Source: Datnioides undecimradiatus (Eukaryota; Chordata; Actinopteri; Lobotiformes; Datnioididae). From it: a DNA stretch of 64,000 bases. Below are positions 10,151 to 22,920 of the stretch, piece after piece; the stretch's first letter is position 1, and each line of letters opens with the position of its first letter. Made by a program: the position numbers and the translations under genes. Location of the stretch: positions 1,922,001-1,986,000 of the forward strand of contig WARS01000110.1 in the NCBI GenBank assembly GCA_008933995.1, written 5' to 3'. Below the pieces are notes generated by a model, which saw only the letters and a list, made by a program, of their open reading frames with translations, searched no databases and had not been told where the DNA came from.

Positions 10151-12829
10151 TTCTGCTTTTCAGATCACACAAGCTTAGAAACTGAAACGTTAGCAGCATT
10201 GTTTACTCTCAAGTGTTACATATTTTCAAATCTGCATTCAGCAGATTGTACAGATTTGAGGAGCTACTTATAATAATCCATTTGAATTCAACAGTATTTA
10301 AGAAGCACATTACTTCTAGTACTGTTGTGTGAATAGGAAAATAGAATAATATGACATACCGGCTCGGCAAGGACATCGTGTACAAATGAATGTAATAGCT
10401 CTTCAACATAAACATATATTCTAGCAGAAAAGATGGAGTATATGAATGGACTTTCACATAAAAATTTAACAAAGACGAGGGAATAATGATGCTAAAGCAC
10501 AACAATCCCACAGTATAACATAGTGCAAAAGGCTGAATGATTGAGAGCAGTATGTCTATACAGCAAAGAGAGCAGCAGTCACATATGTATACTGTTAGGC
10601 CTGTCCAGCATTATTTTTGAGGCTGAATGAACAGTGCATGACGAATGAAATGCTGCAAGTTTAAGTGGAGGAAGCAAAAAAAAAAAAAATGGTCCACCCT
10701 CCACACAAAATGTTTTCAATTACATAGTTAAAGTCAAGTAAACATGCTTTCTTTTTGTATTCCTTTTTTGTTTGTGGTCACATAATATCTGCTCAAAATA
10801 TAGCCGTGTAAATCCCGATTAAAGAATCTGTTGCTTCACCTTTACAATAATGCAGTGATTAAATTGAGCTATGGGTCACTATGTGATATATTACAACCAC
10901 TCTGATTCCTGACGTAAGCGGCAAACATGTCCTACACAGAAAACCTCTTTTATGTTGAAAATAAATACATTTACAATAATTATATGTACTTAAAAGTTGT
11001 CTGGGCAGAAATTGTGTATATTAATGACATTTTTTTAAAAAATGTTTCAGCAGAACTGGTGAAAATACAAGCTCTCTAACCACTAAAGTGTATAAATTTA
11101 GCGTGTTTACAGCACAAAGTAACAGTGCCAAAAACTAAAATCTTCCATAAGTCTCAAAAAGTAGGAAAACAAAAAAAAGAAAAAAAAAAAAAAATCTATG
11201 TTTTCCATAAAGTGATGCCTACAAATGTTGCGTCCAAACTCTATTTTTGTGTACAATTTTACAAATTGTAAGACATGCTGTCACGTTGTTATGGAGCTGT
11301 GTCTGTTAACAAAAAGAAAAAGACATACCTGATCTAAATTTGGCTGTTATCCCCCTCATAGCAGGCCCCTTAGTGGCCAGTGGTCACATTAAAGCATGTA
11401 ACCCTGGTCCCGCAAGGTAAATTGGTATTATGACAGTTATTGCAAACAGCTGCTGCATGCTATTTACCATACTTTTATGCATTCAGGAAAAGCATGGATA
11501 GTTCCACAGTGCCACAACAATGCGATGACACCTCTTATATTGCGGTGAGCTGGGACCTTTTTCCAGTTCTTGTTCATGCTGGATCTAACAGCAGAAAACA
11601 CAGTTTGATAAGCTTTACATGTTATATTTAATCAAAAAATGTTCTGAAGCCATCTTCACAGTGGAGGCCAGAGTTCAGGCCATTATAGATGCGCTGTTAA
11701 TGTTAATCTATTTCATTTTCAAGGACAACCACAGACTGCCTACTCTAAACAGTATGTCCTGGGTTGTTGTATAATTAAATATATTATATATTATATATAT
11801 TAAACTACTAGTGTGACGATGGGATTGAAGAAAAAAAGCCCCTACAGAAAAAGGTGATGGAAAGGTCAATAAAGAATAATAATAGGGCACACACAAAATG
11901 TTTGCAGACCAAATGCATTTTTATTTTCCATGAAGTGAGAGCATCCTCATATAAGAAGCTTTTATTGAGAGGGGTAGGCTGCTACAACACGAAGCAAAAC
12001 CTTTTCTACAGATGAGTTTCGAGAACTGTTACTTATCCATTCCAGTTCCTGACTGGTCAGTACCAAAATGTCAGTAAGTTCTTCCTAATGATGCCGATAA
12101 ACTGATATTTATCTGACATTGATTCATCAAGGGTTAGTGTTTTCAAATTCAAATTACTGTACTCATACTTGCTGAAGCAGCAGCAGGCATTTGACATTGT
12201 GTAACTGCTTCTAAACATTTTTTACTGCAAGATATTTAAAATTCTGGGCTCACTTTACTAAATTTAATGAAAATGCAGGTAAATACATAAAAATGTAGTT
12301 GTGTCTAAATGTTGTAACACCAGCAACCACATGAAACAAAAATACAAGATTGTATGAATCTAGGCTGTGATGCTTTAGCAAGGACTGAGGACCTATGGAG
12401 ATAACTGTTATAAATTGAGTTTATATTATTAACTGAGGACACAGTTAGCACTGGTTTAAAGCTACAGGTCAAGTCCCTCATTTAATCACCCATCATAAAT
12501 AACTGCTACTACTAAATAAGATGATTTTGATAGGAGAAGTTAGCATAGCATAAATCACTATCATCTCAGGAGCCCAAGTCGGTACTTAATCTCCTGACAA
12601 CGGCAGGGAAATGAACACAGCCATAAAACCATTTGATCATTTCATGGCATGTTGATTTTTGCACCAAATTACTGAGAGTAATATCAATAAGAATACTGAA
12701 TGAGTATCAATAAGCAGTATTGGTATCAAAGCCAAAATAATGAAATACTAACAATGCCAGTCTCTATTTTCTGTCCTGTTCTGTATTTCTACAGGTGTTA
12801 TCATTTCTGTGTGGTAATTAACATATTTA
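10151..12829. other. Long AT-rich non-coding stretch
   Basis: About 2.7 kb with scattered A-runs (10677-10690 and about 11171-11194) and an AT-only stretch with ATATATTATATATTATATAT words near 11779-11804. The open frames are short, with no family similarity. I recognise no transposon, RNA gene or strong regulatory block. Confidence 0.6.
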
Positions 12830-13140
12830 GTGATGCACAAATCAGCAGATCAAAACCTGCACACACAGGGGATGGCAGGAATACAAAAAAGCCAATCCCT
12901 GAGGAGCTGAGACATCCCCCAGCAGGAGAGCTTTCCCATCGATGGAGCTACAGTAAAAGGTCCCTCTTTCCTTCACACATCATAAGAATGAACTGCTACC
13001 ACTAAATATAGAGGTGAGCTTCAGAGTCTGAGTCTCTGGGGCTCTGGACGAGTCTTATTTGATAATTTGACCTCATTTTGTGGATCCTATATAAACCAGC
13101 CTTGGTGGAATTACAAGCTGAAACACCTAGTGAAAGGGCC

Positions 13141-13168
13141 AAATGTGGTGTGTGTGTGTGCGTGTGTA
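13141..13168. repeat. Imperfect (GT)n
   Basis: Short GT run with CGT interruptions, between two possible regulatory blocks. Confidence 0.85.
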
Positions 13169-13230
13169 TGAGGAGGGGTAAAAGGGTATATACTCTACAT
13201 ATACACACATATATATCTTTGTATTTGTTC

Positions 13231-13257
13231 GTGTGTGTGTGTGTGTGTGTGTGTGTG
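13231..13257. repeat. (GT)n microsatellite
   Basis: About 13 uninterrupted GT units, just after an ATATATAT stretch. Confidence 0.95.
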
Positions 13258-13679
13258 AGTCCTCACCATTGTGGCAGCTTCAACCGGGCAAGAAAAAGTG
13301 GAGCGGATCCCAGTGGTGAGACTATTAGCGCCAGCGAATTATAAAACTATTAACCAGAATGTAGCTCCCAATTAAAAGATGATTCAATATCAAGATCTGA
13401 TGGCTGAATTTTGATTAAGCAGAGACCCCATTAGGAGCGAAGGGAGATGGACGGCGGTCGGCGACTGGGCCTCTGCTTATGAGGCAGTGGTCTAATACAG
13501 ATTTGTCTCTTTTTGGGCAAATTAAGGTTAATTACTTTAAATAACATAGCTGGGAGCAAATGGAGGGAGAGATGTGTTATAATTCTCTGGACAGTCGGAG
13601 GGCAGGTGGAGAAGGTGGACCTGCTTGTCTGCTGGAGGATATTGTCAGGCAAGGGTGAGTGGGCACAGAAACGCACATA

Positions 13680-13860
13680 CCTACACACACATTTGTTTTA
13701 CTGTACTTATTAGGACTTTCCACTGACTGGGTCATTCCTTAAATCACTTATCCTAATTTAAATGTAATCCTGATTCTAATCTTAAACATAAACTCAACTT
13801 TAACCCTTAGTTTACTTTTACCACCGTTTCCACTCCTCAACCTCAAAAGACAATTTAAGG
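13680..13860 (+). repeat. Diverged teleost CTTATTAGGAC / CTAACCC-type repeat
   Basis: CACACACATTTG is followed by GTACTTATTAGGACTTTCCA, a CACTGACTGGGTCATTCCTT segment, and a run of CTAA/CTTAA/TAACCCTTA words. This matches my memory of a common fish repeat: CA run, TTGTGAGGAC, TCATTGAC, then degenerate CTAACCCTAACC. It is decayed and has no coding capacity. Confidence 0.5.
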
Positions 13861-15360
13861 AGGGATGAGGGCACCATCTTCTTCTCCATCCGCCCAAGGT
13901 CACTTATAGGTGGACCCAGCACCGATAAATTAACTTCATTAAACTTCAACAAAGCGTTACTATTTTAACTGGCACAGCATTTCAAGGGTTTACACCATTG
14001 TTTAAGCTGCCCAGGAAACTCACAGACCAGTTACATGCATTAGGAATGATCTCACATATTGCTATTCAGTCGATCAAATCTGTGCAATCCAATAAGCATT
14101 GTAATTCAAGTCAGTGAGCGACACACATGGGACTGATCAGGCTGGAGACACCAGATGATGAAGAAGAAGAGTCACAGGAAAGTCTTTTCACGTGAATCTT
14201 CTAACAAGATTCATCTACAAAACTCCTTGTTTTGAAGTATTTGCTGTTACTAAAAATGTTTTGACATGAATGGCATCAGACCGTCATCATTAAAACAAGG
14301 CTTTATCTGCTTGGAAACATGAGTGCTTGGTAAATTTAATTTAACTTTAATTTAATGTTTGGATGAGGAACTAAATGCGCAATATAAAGTTTATTATTTG
14401 CCCTGAGAGTGGAACTGAGGAGCGTTTAAGGACTATGTAAAAGGGAAAATGGTCAAATCCAGGAGAATTAAGGTAAATCTAAAGGTAATTTGTTAGATTT
14501 TGACAATTTTGTGCAAGAATGGAAACTTTGGCCTGATGGTTGTGCCTAACACTTGTGTTGTGAGATTTCTTCTTATGTTCTTCTAAAATTCTCGAGGAGA
14601 AATTTAAAGTTAAAAGTTCATGCCTAGTCCAGTACTGTCCTCAGTGATGACATGGTCACCAAACTCATCTTCTGGGGATTGTAAACTTAAAACAGAAAAT
14701 GCTGTGTGCATTTGATGGGCCTTTGTTTATTAGATGTGGTTTTTCAGGACCACTCTGCTTGAATGTACTCAGGCCGAAAGATAGAGTGTATCACCGCATA
14801 ACAAGACCATCATGCGGCCACTCAACTTCTTAGACAAAAGCAGTCAATCTCAAAGGACCTCTTACAAAGATAAAAATAAAAACAATTGAAACATACACAC
14901 GAGCTGCATTTCTATTTAAATGCGCTGTGAATTTTATGTTTTAAGAATTTTTTTATCTTCATTTTTTTGTTGCAAAAGATGCTTCCCAGTTACCTTGAAG
15001 CACACTAACTCTTTTTTAGAAAATGGTAAAAATCCGATTAAGACAGTATAGAAATGTAAATTGTGGAACATTCTTTGCATATAAACATTTGAATCAATGT
15101 TTTCTGAAGTGATACTTTAAAGTATGTATGCAGTGACACAAATACCAGTGAGGTGAATAACTTCAGTGGGACCCACATCAACAACAAAGAACCACCCTCT
15201 TCAAATCAGATTGCATATATACTGTATACAGACGTGGAAAGAGGACAACAGTTTGCAAACTCCTAACATTAATACTGAAAAAAAAAAAAGTGTCTGTTTT
15301 CCCTCATCATCCTGTTCCATCTCCCAGCAGTGTTATAACTGATGATGTCTATCATTGATT
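13861..15360. other. Non-coding, nothing firmly assigned
   Basis: AT-rich unique sequence. A stretch around 14690-14860 is less AT-rich (AGTGTATCACCGCATAAC) and could be a weak regulatory candidate. An A-run lies near 15279-15290. No coding or transposon signal. Confidence 0.5.
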
Positions 15361-15379
15361 GGTCAAACACACAGAGGGT

Positions 15380-15420
15380 GAGAGAGACACACACAAACAC
15401 ACACACACATATATACACAG
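15380..15420. repeat. Imperfect (CA)n
   Basis: CACACAAACACACACACACATATATACACA-type run of about 40 bases. Confidence 0.85.
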
Positions 15421-15425
15421 TGAAT

Positions 15426-16980
15426 CCTTTGTGGGTTCATACCATAGACCGCATAAAGAGAAAAATAAAGCATCTCCCCTTCCTCATACTATATAAAAAT
15501 GAGGCCACAATATCTCAGGGTGGTGCCATCCTACGCTGGGGATGGAATCTGGAGCCAGCGCAGTAGTGATCGGGGCGTGGAGCCGCAGTATTGAGTTTCC
15601 ACCCATACATCCACCCAACTCAATTGCAAGCACACAAGACCTGTCAATCATCACACATACACCACCTTTTCAGAGCATCAAACAACTTGCTAAAGAACAA
15701 AACACTTAAACTTAAGTGTTATTTGACTTCGTTTTTGGTTTGGCGGTTTGAATGGCAACTTGTGATCTTTCCATGTTTGAATTTTTAGTATTAACCTTAC
15801 AATATTCTCCTCCTTGGCTGAAGGGATGGCAGCTTTTTTTTTTGTACAACTGATGTCTTAGGCTATTTGGTTCAGATGAGGAACCTGTATCGCTCAAGGT
15901 TTTGCTGTGGGCAAATATCTGCCCTGATAACAGGAACAAAAGTTAATTACACAGAAGCAGACATTAAACAATTATTTAAAAAAAAGGCTTTGCCAGTTGT
16001 GGGGCTTGCTCTTTAACCTTCATCTGGCGGCATTTTATCATTGGACATGAATGTATATCAGCTCCATTAAATGTTTGCTTGCCTGGCATGCTGGTGTAAA
16101 TTAAATTACTGTAATTACTTCAAATAAATGATCTCAGCTTCACATCTTTCACACTCTCACTTTCACAGGCTCTGTTGTGGCCAGTTGTCAGTCTGTTTAC
16201 ATGGCCCCTCAGTTACACTTATTGTTCAGGAGTCTCCAAGGCTATACATGGTGTTAAACACCTTCTGAAGGACATCCTTGCCTCCGCTTTTCTTCACCAA
16301 CAGCCAAATAAATAAAACAGTCTCCCTTTGAACAAGTGAACCACATTATTGACCCAGCCTTTTCAGTCCTTCTCCTCTCCACAAGGGTTTTGTTTATTTT
16401 TTAGCTATGTACACCATATGCTACTGATATTTGACATATGGATATTTACTATGTTGTTTTAACTAGAATAAAGTAGAAAATGTGTTACACTTAAGAATTT
16501 AACAATTTAAAGGGATCCTTAATCCTTCTTGGTCTCTCTCTGTGGTGAGCTGGTGACATGGTGACTCTCAGATTGCAGTAGTAATTGTTGTTTTCTCAAA
16601 ATAAGTTATGTTGCTGAACACCAATAATGGCCAAAACTAAAAGCAAAACCTACATGTGTTGCAATCCATGGTTGTTTATTAATCTTTATGGGTCTGTTCT
16701 GTCATGCACTGTGGAACAATAAATAGTGAGTTGTGTGGACTTCTGCTGGATGAGTGTCAGCCCTAAAAACACACAAATAACATTTAATGGGATTCAAATG
16801 CGATACATTATGTGAAGTGTTTTTATTTCAATGGAATATGTATGTACTGTTGAGTGGAAGAGTTGAGTTGATTTCAAATTAATCCTTACCCTATTCAACA
16901 TTAGTTTATAAAATGGGAGAAGCTCTAGCTATGTCTGAGGTAGTGAGTAAAAACCCGTGGGAACATGGAACCCCCAGACA
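15426..16980. other. Non-coding; weak regulatory candidate near 16.0-16.3 kb
   Basis: Mostly AT-rich unique sequence. About 16010-16330 has TAAATTAAATTACTGTAATT and a SOX-type TTATTGTTCA at about 16219-16228 in less AT-rich surroundings. The rest shows no repeat family or coding potential. Confidence 0.45.
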
Positions 16981-17310
16981 CATATGATTCCCCTCCGCTA
17001 CCCTGTGTCTGGCAGAGTGACGCTATCCCATCATTCTTATGTGTTACTTTTCAATTTATAGCAGAGAAGCAGAGTCTGGTCCCTGCCAACCCTTTGTGAA
17101 GAGCAGGAGCGAGAGTAAGATGGGATAGGAGGATGGGCTGTATAATTGACACTGACAGAGAGAAGTCAGCCTTGATTAGTTCAGCCTTGGTAAGCAGTTC
17201 ATTAGCAGCCTGGGTTGAAGGGGAAATGGCAGAAGAGAAGAAAAGATGGAGGAAAGTACACGATGTGCAGAGACATTTGTGGAAGACTCTATATGTGAGG
17301 CCTGACTGAT
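16981..17310. promoter_or_regulatory. Possible conserved non-coding block
   Basis: GC-balanced unique sequence with GTATAATTGAC near 17140-17150 and words of the type TTGATTAGTTC and TTCATTAGCAGCC. The 101-codon minus frame across it has no recognisable domain and ends in the neighbouring repeat. Regulatory role inferred. Confidence 0.3.
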
Positions 17311-17314
17311 AATT

Positions 17315-17600
17315 ACTAAAGCTGCATAAGGCAATTTTACACCTTGGTGACCTCAAGTGGTCAGAAAAGAATAATTGAAATTTATTTGTTTAAGCATTAC
17401 AGGTTTCTAACCCAAACTTGTGTTTGGAAAATTTGTTTCCTTAACACAGATTTACAAAATGGGGGTCAATGGAGATATTGATACTTTATCTATACTACAG
17501 CTGATGGACCAGGCTATATTACTAAGAAGCATGTGTGAGCATGTCTCCGTCTCTCTATATTGAGGTGAGCATGAATTACTTTCCATTGTTACTGGCTTAA
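17315..17600. mobile_element. Possible MITE-like repeat
   Basis: AAGCTGCATAAGGCAATTTT, TTGGTGACCTCAAGTGGTCA and a later AAAATGGGGGTCAATGGAG resemble a teleost short interspersed element whose start reads GGTGACC(T/C)CTAGTGGTCA. I cannot place its ends or terminal repeats. Confidence 0.3.
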
Positions 17601-18125
17601 CTCTTGAAATAATGTCAATGTTTATGACTTGCATTGTATACTACAAGTCATAGGTTTCCACCAACCATAGTTTTCCTAAAAATCTCATATAAGCTTTTGT
17701 CCAACTTTAGTGAAGCTAATTTCAGCCAACCTCATGCCTTCTTTAGTTCTTTTTTGATGAGAAATATCTTTATTCAAGTCAGGGGAAAAAAGTGACAAAT
17801 GATGATGACGATTATCATGGTTTCATTTGCAGTAAGGAACATCTTCATTACCTTTTCTTTTCCCAAAGAAATGAAGTAGGGAAACAAAATGGAATACTGG
17901 AGGGCTCTCCCTACTGTGAATAGAAGACAATAGAAGAGAGAATAAATTTCAACCCAGTCTGTTCATAGTACGTGAGGCAGTGGAGAGCTTGCACAAAAGG
18001 AGAAACACATCATAATGTTCTCTCAATGGTGGCTGACGTCACACGTCTATCCTATTATGGTCCATTGAGCAGGATGTGGTTGGAGAGGAGAGAGGGTGCG
18101 ATAAGGCTTACATTACCAAACCAGT

Positions 18126-18168
<43 letters not shown>

Positions 18169-19194
18169 ATCAAAAACGTAAAAATGAGAATATTTAGTGT
18201 CACAAGGAAGAGCTAGCTCTGTGAAGAATTACACAGTAGAATTACGTTTTTGACTCCAATGGGTTTTTGTAGGCCAGCATAATATTTGTGCTGATATATC
18301 TTGTTCCAGACAAAAGAAAATGCAAACATGATAGACATGGATAGAAAAACCTTATAATGCTTCTGACACTGCCCAATTAACACTAGTGGATCGGAATTGT
18401 TGTATTTACTCTGTAACTAATAATATTGTAGCAAAATTTTTAATTAAACTTAGCTGCAACTGACAATTACTTAAATTAAGACAACAGCTGGTAACAGTAT
18501 AGATATCATTTCATTTTACTAAGATTATATTATAAAACTATGCTATACTCTTAAACCAGTGAGACAAAAAATAGAAGAAGCCATGGGGTACCATCTAGGT
18601 TTAAAGAATCTTGCTCTGCTGTATGAGAAGAAACAACAATAATTCTGTCTACATCATATGAATGTGTCTGCAATATTAGCAACAAATAAGGGTTGAATGA
18701 CACAGTGTTCACTATGTCACCAGCTTCCAGGACAAGAACAGTCATTAACAGTTATTAGTTCTGTTCTAACTGCTGGTCTGCAGCTAAATGTTGCACTTAA
18801 TATAGACAATGCAATAAAACTGATCAAATGTAGTGAGAGTAATATACTGTATATCCCACTATACCACCTCCTCGCAGCTCACATAGTTGATCTTTGTTGG
18901 AACTTAAACTTAAAATAAAAGTATGATATGTAACATGATATGATAAATAAGGATAAACTGACATGGGTAATCAAAGTCCAAAACAAATAGTTGAGCTCAA
19001 ACAACAGCTGTAGTGAAAAGAAAGAACAACAGCTATGAATCTATTCATATAAGCCAAAATTCATTAAGCCTAAAACTGCCTCATTCTCTGGACAACATCC
19101 AAACACAAGGCACAACACAAAAGCACGCCATATGATATAAATATACCTCATAAAAAGGTAACTGAATAATAAGTCGTAACAATAAACTTTATGG
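17601..19194. other. AT-rich non-coding stretch
   Basis: Unique AT-rich sequence containing one long GT tract. No coding, RNA or transposon signal recognised. Confidence 0.6.
18130..18161. repeat. (TG)n microsatellite
   Basis: Sixteen uninterrupted TG units. Confidence 0.97.
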
Positions 19195-19830
19195 TGGAAA
19201 GCAGAGAAAGAATTGAGGACCTGAGGAACAAAGCTGCCCCGTAGTCTGGTTGAACAGCAGCAGATAGTTCTGTATTGCTTGCAAAACAGACTTTCTTTCA
19301 GTATCTTGTAGCATGTATGTTTAGTAGATGATGTTCTGGTCAGTTCTATTCACCTGCTGTAGATATCTTGCTCTTGCTCCTCTGTATAGATTAACAAGAA
19401 CTTGGTGTGAAAATTTTGCATTCATACACTTTTGTAAGAAATTCAGTATTTTCTGAGCTCTCTTTCCTAGACTTGTTCCACTGACAAGTTCTCTGTGATA
19501 TTGATTCTTGAACTGGTCATCTGCTCCACCCCAGCTCCCCTAAGATAGGCTAAGGTCGATTTGTCTATTTTTTTTAAATCAACAATCTTGTTTTTGTTGA
19601 TGTCTAGAATTAGGTTGTTCTGTGTAAAAGTTCTCAACCACATCAGACAATCAAATACCCTTGCAACCCATTCATACAATATTTCTTTTTAATGATATAC
19701 CTGCAGCTATATATCTGGCCTTAGTCTGGTCCAACTGATCTGGTTGGGCAGTAGTAAAAAATAACAGGCACTTAATGTAATCCATCATCCTCACTGCACA
19801 TGGTTCAAATCTGTGGAACAAACTTGTTAA
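19195..19830 (-). mobile_element. Rex1-like LINE, C-terminal ORF2 remnant
   Basis: On the minus strand the frames read, in order, WLRTFTQNNLILDINKNK (the post-RT NNLxLNxxKTK motif), GVEQMTSSRINITENLS (the FKFLGVHITEDLS region), then, after shifts, ILNFLQKCMNAKFSHQ and VLVNLYRGA (the RLYFLRKL..FYRA region) and TRLRGSFVPQVLNS (the TxRLRNSFxPQA end of ORF2). These are successive landmarks of teleost Rex1/Babar-type LINE reverse transcriptases. Stops and frameshifts separate them and the 3' part is internally deleted, so it is a dead copy. The upstream limit is uncertain. Confidence 0.7.
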
Positions 19831-20834
19831 GAAACATTAAGTAGCATCTGCTGGCTGAAGAGAGATATTTGTCTAGTGGGTTGGTGAAGACTAAAACAGA
19901 GTTTGAAGAAGTCTTAATATGTCCATCATGTGGACATATTAAAACACGGAGTTCTCTATCATTGTATCACTGTTATTTAAAAGCCCCTTTAGCAGAAAAG
20001 GCATACACAAGACAATATGACCAATATCAAAACCTAATAAAAGTAATTTATTACTATGACTAGTACTTAAAATATATTAATAATTGCATGACCTTAGCAT
20101 AGTGTTAACCAAACCTGCTGCAACTTCCTGAGTGTGGGGAAGCAAATTGGATGCTTACTTTGGGTTTAATCCCAAAGCTACAGCTTTTATTCAAGAACTA
20201 AACTAAACTATACAATATATTTTTGCTGACCTACCCTCTGCTCCAATCACACGACAAAGCGCAACCAACGTCACTCTTTCTTCACGCAATCACAATTCGC
20301 ATTGTACTGCCCTCTTCATTAAAAGAGCCTTGCTACTCTTACAACCATAAACTGAAAGCTTCTTTACCCATTACTTTACAGGAGCACCATCCACCAATGA
20401 TGTCATTGTCCATCACAATGTTTAACTGTGAAACATGCTTATATGGAATTTCAAGAGACATTGCCGAACCTCATCAGACTGACAGAATAAAAACAGCAAT
20501 TGAAACTTAAATATGTTGCTTAGTATCTTCCAAGTGTATTAACATTTGTTTGTAATTACATTAGCCTCATACTACAACCTCATATCCTAGTGATATATGG
20601 AGCCCGTGTCGTTGTCATCTAATTTTTTTCTGCTTTTTAGTTACCAGAAATGAAGTAATTATGCCTTAAATTCTTCACATAGAAAAACAGTTCAATTCAT
20701 TACAACTCACATGTGCATACCTGATTAAACTATGTCCATTATTTCAAAGTGGATGAAAGCAATCTGATAAAAAAAAATATAGCACTGGCCCTCCTTTTCA
20801 ACGGACTAAGATATGTCTGGTGTTACCAGAACGC
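19831..20834. other. Non-coding, nothing assigned
   Basis: AT-rich sequence between a LINE remnant and a CA tract. The 95-codon frame near 20223-20510 has no recognisable domain. Confidence 0.5.
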
Positions 20835-20861
20835 GCACACACACACACACACACACACACA
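20835..20861. repeat. (CA)n microsatellite
   Basis: About 13 CA units after a GCGC start. Confidence 0.95.
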
Positions 20862-20879
20862 ATATACGCATGGTGGTGC

Positions 20880-21270
20880 TCAGAGGCAAACATAACAAAA
20901 AGCCTCTGAGGCCTGAGCTCCGAGCCGACAAAAAAGCCATCCCGAACAGTTCCATGATCTAAATCCTAATCAAACATCATTTACAGCTTGTTTTATTTGG
21001 GCCCCTGGAGAGTCTGTCCCTCCCCACTTTTTGCCATGGCAACCCGCCTCTCATTTCAGAAGTGTCATGCCACATTATCATCTGGCGGGCTCACATACAC
21101 TCCCGCCTGACAACTTCACCATGGACCCTGGTGAAAAATAGCCAGCCTTTTTACACTGCCTCTTCACCTCCCTCCCTCTCTATTTCTGTCTATTTCATTC
21201 CCTGCTGTACCTTCACCTATTCGCCTCCTCCTGCTCTGTACTCCTTTCTTCTCTCTGCAGGTAACCAGTG
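20880..21270. promoter_or_regulatory. Possible regulatory block with an RFX X-box
   Basis: The sequence TTGCCATGGCAAC at 21031-21043 matches the palindromic X-box bound by RFX factors (GTTGCCATGGCAAC type), missing only the first G. It lies in a unique, GC-balanced block with CAAACATCATTTAC and CATTATCATCTGGCGGG words, inside a region otherwise full of dead transposons. A CT-rich run follows from about 21165. The site is seen; function is inferred. Confidence 0.4.
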
Positions 21271-21959
21271 AAGATTGGATGTGTGATATATACCTCTTCT
21301 AATTGGAAACAAGTCCAGGCACTGGCATCGGTAACAGAAATAGATAACGATTAGCCAAAAGATGGATAGGACATGTAAGATGTCTAATGTGCATGAAAGT
21401 GTAATGATTTTTCATCAAGGTCACACTGAAATGGTTATAATCACACAAACAGGCATGAAATACGGTGGTTGTGCTTTGTTGTGGTTTCATTAATCAATGC
21501 TGGAGAATAAGTAGTCTAGCACAAGCCTGGTTGCTGTTGTAATATATCAACCTGCTGATTGAATGCAATACACTTGCCTACATTTGTACAACAATGACAG
21601 ACAATACTTGTAATCCTTTAGGAATTTAAAATTTTTGCTGTGAGGTTCATTTTGTCGAACAATAATGTTATCTCAATATAAATGTTTTAACTGTAAATTA
21701 CAATACAGTATATCTGTATATTATGATAATTAGGAGCAAGGATGAGTAGCAGGAGAAGCATTCCCTTTAAAATGATTCAGTTTTTTAAAAATATGCGTAT
21801 CCTAGCCACATTCCACAACAGAAAAACCTAAATCTAAATCTAAAAAAATCTAAAAATCTAAAAATCAAGACATAAAACACTATGAGTAAGTAAGCACACT
21901 TAATAACTTTCGCACTGTAACACTGTAACTTTGCTCAAAGCTTTCTGACCAGATCTTGC
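21271..21959. other. Non-coding with short AATCT repeats
   Basis: AT-rich sequence. At about 21829-21868 degenerate AAATCT/AAAATCT units repeat in tandem. Nothing else is recognised. Confidence 0.55.
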
Positions 21960-22920
21960 TGGGCCAGGTCTTTTACAGATCTTTGTTCAAGCTTGCTTGG
22001 CCATTAGCTAATACAGCCAGTTTAGGAAAATGTTTTATAAACCACCTGTAGTTGCCAGGGAACCTTAGGAAAGACCTGAGTTGAGAGAAGGCAGTAGAGA
22101 AGGTAATCGGGCTAGACAGCCACTGTGGAAACCTTGCTTGTTTCAGTAGAGACACATCCCTTTGAGTTGAGGTGGATCTCAAACTGAACCTCTTTCCTAA
22201 AGAAGAGAAGAGCAGAAGAGCACTTCCAGCTTGACCTAGAGTCCTTTCTGCCATAGCTGACTCCACATCAGATCCACACAGCCCAAGTATTTGTCCACAC
22301 TGGAAGAAAAGGCTATGATGTCATCCAAATACAACAGTTGTGGCAATGCCATGCACCATACATCCTTTCCATGAGGCACTGGAACGTATCTGGTGCATAA
22401 CGCAACCAAAGTGAAATCTAGTTAAACTCAAATAGTGCAAATGTTGTGCAAAAGGAGTTTTTGGTTTGTCCTTTTTGGTTGCCGGCCCATGGCTACCACT
22501 TGGTTCCAGGGGTGTTGGAGAGCATGCTTTCTTATTTAACAGTATAACTGCCGATAATCAACACATATATGCAACCTACCATTTGTTTTCCTAACCAGAA
22601 CAGTGGGGGAAGCATAAGGACTGCTGCTGTAAATTAGATTACAATAGTGTAAGTTAGCCTCAGAAGGAGGGATGTCTCCCTGCAGGTATATCATCAAAAA
22701 GAAATATTGTATGAAACACAGAAAACAGGTTAATGCTTCATCAAGAGCGACCAAACATTTAGCAACTTAGCATCAGGAAGAAAAGGTAGATAATTTCCAG
22801 CAGGACAGATGGACCTAATTTTAACTGCAGCAACTCCAGTATTCACAATTGTGTGCTGGATGAGCCTTGGGCAACACAAACCAGAATGGAACACAGAAAG
22901 TACTTTCGGTAAACCATGTT
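21960..22920 (-). mobile_element. Ty3/gypsy retrotransposon pol remnant
   Basis: Minus-strand frames follow the order of a Ty3/gypsy pol: a linker resembling the IDTGDA..PIRQRPYR region (about 22870-22800), SPYASPTVLVRK and ICVDYRQL (RT fingers, about 22670-22560), LFEFN..S and TFQCLMERMYG (RT palm, about 22440-22340), the catalytic YLDD at 22320-22331 within LLYLDDIIAFSSS, then QLRSFLRFPGNYRWF (connection domain) near 22075-22030. Stops and several frameshifts lie between these. No gag, RNase H, integrase or flanking LTR was identified, so this is a heavily eroded internal fragment. Confidence 0.75.

Larger units (their letters stand above)
12830..13660. promoter_or_regulatory. Possible regulatory cluster around GT tracts
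   Basis: Two repeat-free blocks flank GT microsatellites. The left part (12830-13130) carries a TATA-like TATATAAA at 13088-13095 with no recognisable downstream transcript. The right part (13260-13650) has several homeodomain-type words, including TAATTACTTTAA at 13529-13540, ATTTTGATTAAG and CCAATTAAAAG, in GC-balanced sequence with CpGs. This is one of the better enhancer candidates in the window, but only by motif density and absence of repeats. Confidence 0.35.

Noticed and set aside
13088-13095. TATATAAA as a promoter TATA box
   Set aside because: No initiator, transcript or downstream coding sequence can be recognised; such words are common in AT-rich DNA.
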